Below are positions 1 through 11,772 of a stretch of DNA of 64,000 bases, piece after piece. This stretch comes from CBDCGS01 sp965216915. GTDB taxonomy: Bacteria; Pseudomonadota; Alphaproteobacteria; UBA828. The stretch lies in contig CBDCGS010000005.1 of NCBI GenBank assembly GCA_965216915.1, positions 423,893 through 487,892 on the forward strand. The letters are read 5' to 3'. Below the pieces are notes generated by a model. The model was not told the DNA's origin, made no database searches, and worked only from the letters and a program-made list of their open reading frames with translations. Positions within the stretch are counted from its first letter, which is position 1. Each line of letters begins with the position of its first letter. Made by a program: the position numbers and the translations under genes.

Positions 1-2
1 AG

Positions 3-836
3 CCCGAGCCCGTCGCCGACGCGATCGCCACGCACTACGCGCCCCAGGGCCCGAGCGACGACTGCCCGCGGGCACCGGTGAGCGTCGCCGTCGCGCTCGC
101 GGACAAGGTCGACACGCTCGCGGGCTTCTTCGCGATCGGCGAGACCCCAACCGGCTCCAAGGACCCGTTCGGCCTCCGGCGCGCGACGCTCGGGGTGATC
201 CGCCTGATCCTCGAGAACGATCTGCGCCTGCCGCTCCGCGCCGTCTTCATCGAGGCCGTCGGGCGCTATCCCGAAGGCGTCGCCGACGAGACGCGCGCGC
301 GGGAGACCGCGGATGCCCTCGTCGCCTTCGTCGGCGAGCGGCTCAAGGTCCATTTGCGTGGCCAGGGTGTGCGTCACGACCTGATCAGCGCCGTCTTCGC
401 CCTCGACGGCGAGGACGACCTCGTGCGTGTGCTCGCGCGGGTCGCCTCGCTAGAAGCGTTCCTCGCCGAAGAGGATGGCGCGAACTTGCTCACCGCCTAT
501 CGCCGCGCGGCCAACATCCTCCGCATCGAGGAGAAGAAGGACAAGGCGCGCTATGCCGGTGCGGCGGACGACGCGCTGCTGCGCGAGTCCGAGGAGCGCG
601 CGCTGCACGGGCGCATCGCCGAGGTGACGGCGGCCGCCGGCAGCGCGCTCGCCGAGGAGACCTTCGGCGAGGCGATGGCGGCCATGGCGGCCCTGCGCGC
701 GCCCGTCGACGCGTTCTTCGATGCGGTCACCGTAAACTGCGACGACCCGGCGCTTCGCCGCAACCGATTGCTGCTGCTCTCGGAAATTCGCGGCGCGCTC
801 GACCAGGTCGCCGATTTCTCGCAGATCGAGGGCTAA
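3..836 (+). CDS. glyS: Glycyl-tRNA synthetase beta subunit, C-terminal part (5' end outside window)
   Basis: This is the last 277 residues of the beta chain of the alpha2beta2 bacterial glycyl-tRNA synthetase, which charges tRNA-Gly in the cytoplasm. The reading frame is open from the first bases of the window, so the start lies upstream. The string VAVALADKVDTLAGFFAIGE followed by PTGSKDPFGLRR is characteristic of GlyS, and the remaining helical, acidic C-terminus matches its anticodon-binding region. The stop is 4 bases before the GTG of ppdK, so the two are probably co-transcribed; glyQ would be expected upstream. The family assignment is secure; only the N-terminal half is missing, because of the window edge. 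Confidence 0.96.
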   Translation, partial: PEPVADAIATHYAPQGPSDDCPRAPVSVAVALADKVDTLAGFFAIGETPTGSKDPFGLRRATLGVIRLILENDLRLPLRAVFIEAVGRYPEGVADETRARETADALVAFVGERLKVHLRGQGVRHDLISAVFALDGEDDLVRVLARVASLEAFLAEEDGANLLTAYRRAANILRIEEKKDKARYAGAADDALLRESEERALHGRIAEVTAAAGSALAEETFGEAMAAMAALRAPVDAFFDAVTVNCDDPALRRNRLLLLSEIRGALDQVADFSQIEG

Positions 837-840
837 GCAA

Positions 841-3523
<2,683 letters not shown>

Positions 3524-3534
<11 letters not shown>

Positions 3535-6487
3535 GGTCGATGTCGCCGGCGCCGATCTCGGCGCCCGCCTGCACCGTTGCCATCACCGTGTAGCCGTCGC
3601 TCGCGCTATCGCCATCGAAGAACACGCTGCCGACGGTCGGGTCGAACACGATGTGCGCGCTGCCGGCCGCGGCGCCGCTGTTGGTGCCATCATAATCCGC
3701 GATGACGAAGAAGCTCTCACCGTCGACGACGCCGTCTCCGGCGAAGCCGAAGGCGCCGGCATCGAACACGAGCTGATCGCCGTTCGAGAAATCGAGGATC
3801 TGGTCACCGGTCGTGAGCCCGCTCTCACCGTCCTGGGCGGCGGTGCCGTCGGCGGCGGCGTTATAGACGAACCGATCGAACCCGCTGCCGCCGGTCAAAA
3901 CATCGGCGCCGGCGCCGCCGATGAGCACGTCGCGTCCCTGATCGCCAAAGAGAATGTCCACCTGAGCGCCGCCATGGAGGGTGTCGGCGCTCTCGCCGCC
4001 GCGATAGGTCGCCGTGCTCAAATCGGACGCGATGATCGTGTCGGCGCCGCGCAGGGTTTCGACCACGATCGAGCCGCGCAGCTCGACGGCCGAGAGATCG
4101 AGCACATCGACGCCGACCGAGGTCGACGTGACGACGACGCCGTCGAAGCCGCCCGAGTCGATGATGTCGACACCGTTGCGGAAGCCGTCCGCCAGCGTGA
4201 TCTTCGCGTTCGCCGTCTCTGCCAGCGCGACGCTCAATCCGGCGCCGTTGCCGCTGCCGTCGGCGCCGCCGTCGAGAAAGTGATCGGCGTTGTTGTTCGT
4301 GGCGTCGTAGAGGAAGGTCACATCGGCATCACCGGCGATCAGCGTGTCGGACCCGTCGCCGCCCCGATAGACGCCGTCGCTGACATTCGACGTGATGATC
4401 GTGTCATGGCCGCGCAGCGTCTCGATGACGAAGTCGCCGCGGAAGGTCACCGCGGAAAAATCGAGCACATCGACGCCGACCGAGGTCGACGTGACGACGA
4501 CGCCGTCGAAACCGCCCGAGTCGATGATGTCGACACCGTTGCGGAAGCCGTCCGCCAGCGTGATCTTCGCGTTCGCCGTCTCGGCCAGCGCGACGCTCAA
4601 TCCGGCGCCGTTGCCGCTGCCGTCGGCACCGCCGTCCAGGAAGAGATCGGCGTTCCTGTTCGTGGCGTTGTAGACGAAGGTCGCATCGGCATCGCCGGCG
4701 ATCAGCGTGTCGGTGCCATCGTTCCCGCGATAGACGCCAGCGCTGAGATCGGACGCGATGATCGTGTCGTGACCGCGCAGCGCATCGATCACGAAATCAC
4801 CGCGGAAGGTCACCGCGGAAAAATCGAGCACATCGACGCCGACCGAGGTCGACGTGACGCTGACGCCATCGAAGCCGCCGCTGTCGATCACCTCGACGCC
4901 GCTCGCAAAACCCGACGCGAGGCCGATTTGCGTGTCGTCGGCCAGGGCCAAGATGGTGTCGATGCCATCGCCGCCGTCGATGGTGTCGCGGCCGAGGGCT
5001 CTGCCTTCGTAGAGAAACACGTCGTCCCCGGCACCACCGAGCAGCAGATCACTGCCCGGCCCGCCGATGATGCAATCGTCGCCGCCGCCGCCGTCGACCG
5101 TGTCGTTTCCGGCCAGCGCGTCGATCAAATCCGCGCCATCGGTGCCAACGATAGTGTTGGCGAGGCTGTTGCCGAAGATCTGGTTCGCGTTGTCGCAGGC
5201 CGACAGCGGGTCACCGCCGCCGTCACCACCGTCGCCACCGTCACCACCGTCGCCGCCGTCGCCGCCATCACCAGCGTCGCCGCCACCGCCGTCACCACCA
5301 TCGCCGCCGCCACCGCCGGCATCATCGACGATGACGCCATCGGCCTCGGCAAGATCTGCGAGCACGATGTCTTCGTCATGGTCCTCGGGCGGCACGAACG
5401 GTGCCGGCGCCGCCGGAGCAGCGGGGATCGCGCCGAGATCGACGGGATCGCCGCTCAGAAACAACGGTCCCGGATCGAACGGCGCATCGACCACGCCGAT
5501 CGGCCCCAACGACGCGTCAAGCGGCCCCGCGCCACCGCCGGCCGCGGGCTGCAGGCCGGCCAAGAGCGCCCCAATCGCGCCGAGATCGCCGCCGGGCTCG
5601 CCGAAGAGCTGCCCGACGATCATCGCCCCATCGCCGCATGCGGATGCGAGCAGATCGGGAAAGCCCGGCCCCCCAAGCTGCGGGGGCGTGAACACGCTGT
5701 CGACGATCGCGGGCACATAGGGCTCGACCAAGTCGACCTGGCCGGCGCTGTTGAGCAAGCGTCCGTGGCCCTCCTCCGGGCCCGGCAGCAGCGCCACGAC
5801 GCTCAGCGCGCCTTCCGGCCGCGCCGCGCCGATCAAGTTGGCGGCCATGCTATGCACGCGCGCCGACGGCAGGTCGAGCGCCACCGGCTCGGACCGCGGG
5901 TCATCGTCCGCGGCGCGATAGACGAACCATCCGTCGAGAATGGAGAACAGCGGTCCGCTCTCGCCGCCATCTTCCCCGACCCGCAGGCTCGCGCGATCGC
6001 ACATCGCGATCTCGGCCCGCTCGTGCAGGCGCAGCGTGACGCTTCCGCCATCTGCCACGTCGATCAAATCGCCCGGCTCGAGCTGGTCGCCCGCCGCCAG
6101 CGGACGCGCCGTCCCGTCCGCCTCGATCACCGTGGCACCCCGGCTTCCGACCGCGACCACCGTATCGGTCGGCAGGTCGAAGAGGCTCTCCGGAACCGTC
6201 ACCGCCTGTCCGTCGGCGGTCACCAACGCAGCCGGGGGCTCAGCGGCGAAGTAGTCCTGCACGAGCACTTGCCGGCCATCCGGCAGGGTGAGCAACAAGT
6301 CGTCACCAAGCCGCGAGGCGGTCGCCTCCGGAGACGCCGCGTCGGCAGGCAGCGACACGCTCTCCGCGCCCTCCGCCGTCAGAATATCCGCCGGGATCGC
6401 GTCCGCTGATGTCGCCGTCGAAGTGCCGTTCTCGATATACGCCATGTTCTTGCCCGCGTTGGTCGGCAGCCTGCCGAGGTTAACCAT
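3524..6487 (-). CDS. Large FecR-like/RTX calcium-binding repeat protein, probably secreted
   Basis: A 987-residue acidic protein without an N-terminal signal peptide. Residues about 45-150 resemble a FecR-type beta domain (GDDLLLTLPDGRQVLVQDYF, then VGSRGATVIEADGTARPLAAG). A Gly/Asp low-complexity linker lies at about 392-425, encoded at 5212-5310. Next come hemolysin-type nonapeptides (GGGGDDCIIGGPGSDLLLGG), two full copies and one partial copy of a 121-residue unit, and a second RTX block (GGAGADVLTGGSGFDRF). RTX proteins usually leave by type I secretion and fold on calcium; no ABC/MFP secretion genes are adjacent. An alternative ATG at 6445 (MAYIENG) is equally plausible; neither start has a strong ribosome site. 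The 3' end overlaps ppdK by 11 bases. The role, such as adhesin or surface layer, is unknown. Confidence 0.85.
4014..4930 (-). repeat. 363-bp in-frame tandem repeat inside the RTX gene
   Basis: The 10-mer AGCACATCGA and its long flanks recur at 4101, 4464 and 4827, a spacing of exactly 363 bases (121 codons) both times. The stretches around 4098-4260 and 4461-4623 are almost identical. The third copy, near 4820-4930, is partial. Near-identity at the DNA level points to recent duplication or gene conversion, and the number of units could vary between strains. Confidence 0.9.
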
Positions 6488-6776
6488 GCGCCCAGCATGC
6501 AGTGGCTTTTTTGCAGCCGAGCTGGCGCCAGTCTTACGCCAGGTCCGGGGTCTATTCTGTGACGACTGCTACGTGTGATTGGAGTACGAGAGATTCAACC
6601 GGTACAATCTAACACAAATCATGAGTTAACTAAAAAAAGGATCGATTTTTGACTTTGTAATTTTCCGTATAGAAATGTAATTGGTTACCGCGGAAACCAT
6701 TTGGACAGGTTGGTCTGGCGCGCCTCTGCACCCTTATCGCCGTCCTACGAGCGCGGTCTACCGCCCTGCCCCCAGA
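6488..6776. promoter_or_regulatory. AT-rich intergenic region upstream of the RTX gene
   Basis: This 289-base gap holds no plausible gene. Bases about 6580-6690 are strikingly AT-rich compared with the surroundings, with runs such as CTAAAAAAAGG and TTGTAATTTTCC. The RTX gene reads away from it on the minus strand, so it probably carries that gene's promoter and control sites. The trpE(G) stop lies on its other side. No convincing -35/-10 pair could be assigned. Confidence 0.5.
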
Positions 6777-8942
6777 TCAGCGGTTCAATGGCGCGGACAG
6801 ATGGCCGACGGCATTTTCGATCAGGCGCATGCCGGTGTCGTTCTCGAGCGTCAGGATCGATTCGGGATGGAACTGCACGGCGCCGATCGGCGCCTCGCGG
6901 TGCTCGACCGCCATCGGCACGCCATCGGCGGTGACCGCCGTGACCGAGAGCGCGTCGGGCACGTGATCGGGCGTGGCGTAGAGCGAGTGGTAGCGCCCCA
7001 CCTTGAAGGTCGGCGGCAACCCGTCGAAGAGCCTCCCGCCTTGCACGATCACCTCGGATGCCTTGCCGTGCACCGGCTCGTCGAGCTGCGCCAGCGTGCC
7101 GCCGAAAAACTCGACGATCGCCTGCAGGCCCAGGCAAACGCCGAACAACGGCATCTCACCGGCACGCGCCAGCTCGATGGTGTCGGCGACGTCGAAGTCG
7201 CTCGGCCGTCCCGGGCCCGGCGAGAGGACCACGAGGTCGGCCCGCCGGCTGCGCAACCACGCGCGAGCCGGAGAGGGACGCAACGTCTCGACGATCGCGC
7301 CGGTTTGGCGCAGATAGTTGGCGAGCGTGTGCACGAACGAATCCTCATGATCGACGAGCAGGATGCGGCACGCCGACCGGGGGCCCTTGCTCACGGCCTC
7401 GGGCGCGGGCCGCATCTCGCCCCGAATCGCCGCAAACAGCGCCGATGCCTTGAGCCGGCATTCCGCCTCCTCGGCCTCGGGATCGCTGTCATAGAGCAGC
7501 GTCGCGCCCGCGCGCACCTCGGCGATCCCGTCCTTCATGCGGATCGTGCGTAGCGTGAGGCCGGTGTTCATGCCGCCGTCGAAGGTCATCCGCCCGATCG
7601 CCCCGCCATACCAGCGCCGGCAGGAATGCTCCTGCTCCTCGACGAAACGCATGGCCCAGCGCTTGGGTGCACCGGTGACGGTGACGGCCCAGGTGTGGCT
7701 CAGAAAGGCGTCGAGCGCGTCGAACTCGGGCCGCAGGATGCCCTCCACATGATCGACCGTGTGGATGAGGCGCGAGTAGAGCTCGATCTGGCGGCGCCCG
7801 ATCACGCGCACCGAACCCGGCTCGCAGATGCGCGACTTGTCGTTGCGGTCGACGTCGGTGCACATGGTGAGCTCGGCCTCGTCCTTGGCCGAGTTGAGGA
7901 GCCGCGCGATCTGCGCGGCGTCGCCGAGCGCATCCTTGCCGCGTGCGATGGTGCCGGAGATCGGACAGGTCTCGATGCGCCGCCCGTCGACACGGACATA
8001 CATCTCCGGCGAGGCGGCGACCAGAAACTCGCCGGCGCCGAGGTTCATGAGCGCGCAATAGGGTGCCGGATTGGTGGTGCGCAGACGGCGGAACACGGCC
8101 GCCGGCGTGTCGGAACAGGGCTCGTGGAAGGCTTGGCTCAGCACGACCTCGAAGAGATCGCCGCGCCGAAACGCCTCCTTCGCGCGCACCACGGACTGGG
8201 CGTATTCGCCGGGCGCGTGGTCGTCCGCAGCGCCATCGGGCGCCGCGCGGAGACGGTAGGGGTCGGCGCCGGGCGTGCGCGGTATCGAGCGGCTATCCGC
8301 CCCACCGGTGATGAAGTCATAGCGATGCCGGGTCGCCCGCGTCGCCATGTGGTCGATCACGAGGATCTCGTCCGGAAGATAGAGCACGAGGTCGCGCTGA
8401 TCCGCAGGGCGCGCCCGGCTCTCGGGAATCGGATCGAACTGAAACGCGAGGTCGTAGCCGAAGGCGCCGTAAAGGCCGAGATGCTGATCCTGATCGCTCG
8501 CAAAGAGCGTACGGACCGCGCGCAGCACGGAGAATATGGAGGGCTGCCGGCTGCGCTGCTCCTCCGGGACGATTTCGGTGGACTCGCGCACGGTGCCGGC
8601 CAGCGCATCGCCGGTGACACGCAGCCGATCGAGCGCATCGAGCGGCTCGAGCGCGCCCGCGAGCGCCGGCAGCAACATGGCGCCCCGCCCGTTGAGCGCG
8701 GTGGCCGCGAAATCGCGCCCGCGGCAGGAAAGCGCCAGCGGTGGCGCCGAGAAGCCGAGGTCCCAGCGCGTGTAGCGCCCGGGAAATTCGAAGCAGGATG
8801 ACATGAGCACGCCCGGCTCGGTGTCGAGCCGGTCGATCAACCGCTCGGCGGCATCCTCGATCGCGGTGACGTGATCCTCCCGGATGACCGTGAGGCCGCC
8901 CTCGGTCTCGTAGCGGAATGCCGTTTCGCTCGTCGTCGTCAT
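6777..8942 (-). CDS. trpE(G): Fused anthranilate synthase, component I + glutamine amidotransferase
   Basis: A 721-residue fusion that converts chorismate plus glutamine to anthranilate, the first step of tryptophan synthesis. Residues 1 to about 510 are the TrpE part, with FPGRYTRWD near the N-terminus as in rhizobial TrpE(G), and the chorismate-binding core TVTGAPKRWAMRFVEEQE and YGGAIGRMTFDGGMNTGL. Residues about 525-721 are the class I amidotransferase part, with the nucleophile in LFGVCLGLQAIVEFFGG (Cys near 602) and the His-Glu pair in AVQFHPESIL. The ATG at 8942 has a GGGAGAG ribosome site. A leader peptide and attenuator lie just upstream. The single-chain fusion is typical of alphaproteobacteria such as Azospirillum and Rhizobium. 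Confidence 0.96.
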   Translation of the reverse strand: MTTTSETAFRYETEGGLTVIREDHVTAIEDAAERLIDRLDTEPGVLMSSCFEFPGRYTRWDLGFSAPPLALSCRGRDFAATALNGRGAMLLPALAGALEPLDALDRLRVTGDALAGTVRESTEIVPEEQRSRQPSIFSVLRAVRTLFASDQDQHLGLYGAFGYDLAFQFDPIPESRARPADQRDLVLYLPDEILVIDHMATRATRHRYDFITGGADSRSIPRTPGADPYRLRAAPDGAADDHAPGEYAQSVVRAKEAFRRGDLFEVVLSQAFHEPCSDTPAAVFRRLRTTNPAPYCALMNLGAGEFLVAASPEMYVRVDGRRIETCPISGTIARGKDALGDAAQIARLLNSAKDEAELTMCTDVDRNDKSRICEPGSVRVIGRRQIELYSRLIHTVDHVEGILRPEFDALDAFLSHTWAVTVTGAPKRWAMRFVEEQEHSCRRWYGGAIGRMTFDGGMNTGLTLRTIRMKDGIAEVRAGATLLYDSDPEAEEAECRLKASALFAAIRGEMRPAPEAVSKGPRSACRILLVDHEDSFVHTLANYLRQTGAIVETLRPSPARAWLRSRRADLVVLSPGPGRPSDFDVADTIELARAGEMPLFGVCLGLQAIVEFFGGTLAQLDEPVHGKASEVIVQGGRLFDGLPPTFKVGRYHSLYATPDHVPDALSVTAVTADGVPMAVEHREAPIGAVQFHPESILTLENDTGMRLIENAVGHLSAPLNR

Positions 8943-9006
8943 CGTGCGTCTCTCCCTTCGACCGCCGCGGGAGAGCCGGTGTCCTTCAGGGGCATGAAAC
9001 GAAGAA

Positions 9007-9078
9007 GGCCGCTCGGTCTCCCAGCGGCCATGCGTGCATGCAAACGGTGTGGCCGCCCTGTTAGCGGGGCCACCACCA
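9007..9078 (-). terminator. trp attenuator with competing terminator and antiterminator hairpins
   Basis: Three mutually exclusive pairings are visible on the minus strand. The 1:2 stem pairs GTGGCC inside the Trp codons (9068-9073) with GGCCAC (9049-9054). The 2:3 antiterminator pairs GCGGCCA (9050-9056) with TGGCCGC (9024-9030). The 3:4 terminator pairs GGCCGCT (9023-9029) with AGCGGCC (9007-9013) and is followed by TTCTTCGTTT. A ribosome stalled at the Trp codons would mask segment 1 and favour antitermination. This is the textbook arrangement, ending about 60 bases before the trpE(G) start. Confidence 0.88.
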
Positions 9079-9099
9079 GCGCGTCGCCGCGACTTGCAT
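9061..9099 (-). CDS. trpL: trp leader peptide with three consecutive tryptophans
   Basis: A 12-codon ORF encoding MQVAATRWWWPR and ending in TAA. The Trp codons occupy 9070-9078. The ATG at 9099 is preceded by GAGGA at a spacing of 5, which makes it a better start than the in-frame ATGs at 9105 and 9111. The peptide senses charged tRNA-Trp through translation stalling rather than acting as a product. It sits directly before the attenuator hairpins and trpE(G). Confidence 0.88.
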   Translation of the reverse strand: MQVAATRWWWPR

Positions 9100-9119
9100 G
9101 CTCATCCTCATGACGCCGC

Positions 9120-9148
9120 ATGAGGCCGCGTTCTCGCGGCGCTGTCAA
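9120..9148 (-). promoter_or_regulatory. Candidate trp promoter
   Basis: On the minus strand a perfect TTGACA (9143-9148) is followed after 17 bases by CCTCAT (9120-9125). The -35 is consensus but the -10 is weak. The implied start, about 9113, would give a very short 5' leader before the trpL ATG at 9099, which fits an attenuated operon. Confidence 0.45.
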
Positions 9149-9242
9149 GGGATTGAGCAAAGCGACGGGACCGCCCGCCGTGGACTCGCCCGAGCGGGCG
9201 ACCTAGTGTGCGCGCCGCATAAGGATTAGGGAGGACGAGGCC

Positions 9243-10013
9243 ATGGATTTTTCCGGTGACATGGGCACCTGGCAGCGCCGGGTCGGCGACTGTCCCGAGG
9301 GGGTCTCGCGGCGCATGGCGGCGACCGCCGCGCTCTCGGTGAAGCCCGGGCAGGCGCTGCTCGATGTCGGCTGCGGCGGCGGGCACCTGGTGGAGACGCT
9401 CGCGCGCGCCGTCGGGCCGGAGGGGCGCGCGGTCGGCCTCGATGCGAGCGGCGGCCAGCTCTCGGCCGCACGCGCACGCTGCGAGGACCTGCCCGCGGCG
9501 GAATTCGTCGAGGGAGACGCAACCGCGATGACCTTCGCGGATGCGGCGTTCGACGGCCTCGCTTCCATCCAGACCCTCGAATATGTCGCCGATGTCGAGG
9601 CCGCGCTCGCCGAGACGCGGCGGGTGCTGAAACCGGGCGCGCCGGCGGCGCTGATCTCCGTGCTATGGGACCACTTTCGCGTTCATGGCGCGGAGCCCGC
9701 CCTGACCGAGCGCCTGTTGGACGCCTTCCGCGCGCACTGCTGTCACCAGATGCTGCCCCTCGCGCTGCCGGGCAAGCTCGCCGCGGCAGGCTTCGGCGGC
9801 ATCACCCGCACGCCGCTCGCCTTCTTCAACGGGGCGCTTCACGAGAACGCCTACGGCTACTGGGCGGTGCGGATCATCGCCGCCTTCGGCGTCGCGCAGG
9901 GCATCTCCCGCGACGACGCAGAGGCCTGGACCGAGCAAATCGAGCGCGCCGATGCCGAAGGGCGGTTCGGCTTCGTCAGCGTGCCGGTGATGACCACGGC
10001 GGTCGCGATCTGA
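9243..10013 (+). CDS. SAM-dependent class I methyltransferase (UbiE-like)
   Basis: A 256-residue soluble protein with the Rossmann methyltransferase signature LLDVGCGGGHLVETLARAVG (motif I) near residues 38-57, an acidic motif II in GLDASGGQ, and VEGDATAMTFADAAFDG as motif III. The post-core LAETRRVLKPGAPAALIS is typical of Methyltransf_11/UbiE-like enzymes that methylate small molecules. The substrate cannot be read from the sequence. It is divergent from the trp leader, with a roughly 130-base gap to the leader start, and is followed after 116 bases by the DUF1326 gene. Confidence 0.82.
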   Translation: MDFSGDMGTWQRRVGDCPEGVSRRMAATAALSVKPGQALLDVGCGGGHLVETLARAVGPEGRAVGLDASGGQLSAARARCEDLPAAEFVEGDATAMTFADAAFDGLASIQTLEYVADVEAALAETRRVLKPGAPAALISVLWDHFRVHGAEPALTERLLDAFRAHCCHQMLPLALPGKLAAAGFGGITRTPLAFFNGALHENAYGYWAVRIIAAFGVAQGISRDDAEAWTEQIERADAEGRFGFVSVPVMTTAVAI

Positions 10014-10129
10014 TGCCGGCGGCGCGTTTCTCCGCGCGGATTGCCGACTTCGCGTTGACGCCATTTCGTCCGATAATGAGCGTTCCATAAAGCCGCTCCT
10101 CGAGGGGCGGCAAGCGAAGGGGTTGGACG

Positions 10130-10768
10130 ATGATTGATTGGTATGTCGAAGGCCATTCGTTCGGGAATTGCAATTGCGCCTTCGGGTGCCCCTGCCAGTT
10201 CGAGGCGTTGCCGACCTATGGCGACTGCCGCGGCCTCGAGGTGCTGCACATCGACAAGGGCCACTTCGGCGATGTCGACCTGAGCGGTCTGAAGATCGCG
10301 GTGATGTATGCCTGGCCGGGCCCGATCTTCGAGGGCAAGGGCGAGCTCCAAGCGATCATCGACGAGCGTGCCGACGAGGCGCAGCGCCGCGCGCTCGAAG
10401 CCATTGTTCTCGGCGAGGAGACGGAGGAAGCGGCGACGCACTGGTGGGTCTTCCGCGCGATGTCCGACACCGTCCATCCGACGCTCTTCAGGCCCATCGC
10501 CTTCGAGGTCAATATCGAGGAACGAAAGGCGAAGGCGAGCATTCCCGGCGTGCTGGAGAGCGCGGGCACGCCGATCCGCCCGCCGCATGGCGACGGTGAG
10601 CACCGCGTGCGCATCGACATTCCGAACGGCATCGAGTTCGAGCTCGCGGAGATCGGCAGCGGCACGAGCAGCACCGGCGCGGACGCCGCGATCAACCTGA
10701 CGCTCGCCAACAGCTACGGCCAGTTCAACATCCTGCGCCATTCCGGCACGGGCATCGTCTCGGCCTAG
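10130..10768 (+). CDS. DUF1326 domain protein
   Basis: A 212-residue protein with the DUF1326 hallmark cysteine cluster near its start, GNCNCAFGCPCQFEA, within the first 25 residues. There is no signal peptide or membrane segment. The ATG has a strong upstream AAGGGG. It lies 3 bases before the DUF2182 gene; the two domains are regularly found as neighbours in proteobacteria, so they probably act together. The biochemical function of the family is not established. The CxCxxxCxC layout suggests metal or Fe-S binding, but that is inference. Confidence 0.85.
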   Translation: MIDWYVEGHSFGNCNCAFGCPCQFEALPTYGDCRGLEVLHIDKGHFGDVDLSGLKIAVMYAWPGPIFEGKGELQAIIDERADEAQRRALEAIVLGEETEEAATHWWVFRAMSDTVHPTLFRPIAFEVNIEERKAKASIPGVLESAGTPIRPPHGDGEHRVRIDIPNGIEFELAEIGSGTSSTGADAAINLTLANSYGQFNILRHSGTGIVSA

Positions 10769-10771
10769 CCC

Positions 10772-11677
10772 ATGGGCGCGACCGTCGAGCGGCCGCTGCT
10801 CGAGGCGGTTCTCCGGAAAGACCGTTTCGTCGTGATCGGCACGCTGGCGCTGATCGCCGCCGGCGCGTGGGCCTACACGCTGCTCGGGGTCGGCATGAGC
10901 ATGACCGCGTTCGAGATGACGTCCGCGCCCTTCTCGGGATCGCCCAGCGGCGACATGGCGATGGGCGGCGACATGGCGATGGGCGGCGACGTGGCGATGG
11001 AGGGCGGCATGGCCATGGACGACGGCATGGCGATGGAAGGCGGCCCGATGTCCGCATCGCCGTGGAGCGGCACGTACGGTCTCGTGATGCTCGGCATGTG
11101 GTGGTTCATGATGGTCGCGATGATGCTGCCGAGCGCGACGCCGACGATCCTGCTCGCGGCGACGATCAACCGCCGCGCCAAGACGGCCACCCCGCCGTTC
11201 GGCAAGACCGGCTTTTTCGTCGCGGGCTACCTCGCCGCCTGGCTCGTCTTCAGCGCACTCGCGGTCGTCGCGCAGTGGGCGCTCGAGAGCACCGGCCAGC
11301 TCGCCGCGATGATGATGGACAGCACCAGCCTCTATCTCACTGCGGGCCTCTTGATGGCCGCGGGCCTCTGGCAGCTCACGCCGATCAAGCAGGCGTGCCT
11401 GCGCCATTGCCGCTCGCCGATCCAGTTCCTCATCGAGCGCCGCGGCCGCGGCAACATCGGTGCGCTCCGGATGGGGCTCGGCCACGGCACCTACTGCCTT
11501 GGCTGCTGCTGGTTTCTGATGGCGCTGCTCTTCGTCGGCGGCGTGATGAACCTCTATTGGATCATCGGCCTCGCGCTCTTCGTGCTCGTCGAGAAGCTCG
11601 TCCCGCGCGGCCAGTGGTTCGGCCGCCTCGCGGGCGTCGCGCTCTTCGCGGGCGGCATCGCGACACTCATCGTCTAA
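10772..11677 (+). CDS. DUF2182 integral membrane protein with a Met/Gly-rich loop
   Basis: A 301-residue polytopic membrane protein of the DUF2182 family, described as a predicted metal-binding membrane protein. The first membrane segment is near residues 12-32. A Met-, Gly- and Asp-rich loop follows at about residues 57-90, built from repeated GGDMAMGGD-like units. The conserved core includes MLGMWWFMMVAMMLPSATP and GLGHGTYCLGCCWFLMALLF. Multiple methionines with His and Cys in membrane helices would suit soft-metal handling such as copper; this is inference. It is translationally close-coupled to the DUF1326 gene. Confidence 0.85.
   Translation: MGATVERPLLEAVLRKDRFVVIGTLALIAAGAWAYTLLGVGMSMTAFEMTSAPFSGSPSGDMAMGGDMAMGGDVAMEGGMAMDDGMAMEGGPMSASPWSGTYGLVMLGMWWFMMVAMMLPSATPTILLAATINRRAKTATPPFGKTGFFVAGYLAAWLVFSALAVVAQWALESTGQLAAMMMDSTSLYLTAGLLMAAGLWQLTPIKQACLRHCRSPIQFLIERRGRGNIGALRMGLGHGTYCLGCCWFLMALLFVGGVMNLYWIIGLALFVLVEKLVPRGQWFGRLAGVALFAGGIATLIV
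10945..11045 (+). repeat. Short tandem repeat encoding the Met/Gly-rich loop
   Basis: Roughly 18-base units of the type GGCGACATGGCGATGGGC repeat about five times with drift. They encode GGDMAM-like hexapeptides in the DUF2182 protein. Repeat slippage could lengthen or shorten the loop in frame. Confidence 0.7.
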
Positions 11678-11772
11678 GAGCGCGCGGCGGCGCAGTGTCT
11701 GCGCCCGCATGACTTGGCGACGCACGCCGCGTACTATTCGCCTCCAATCGAGACCAGCGACGTGGAGACGCA

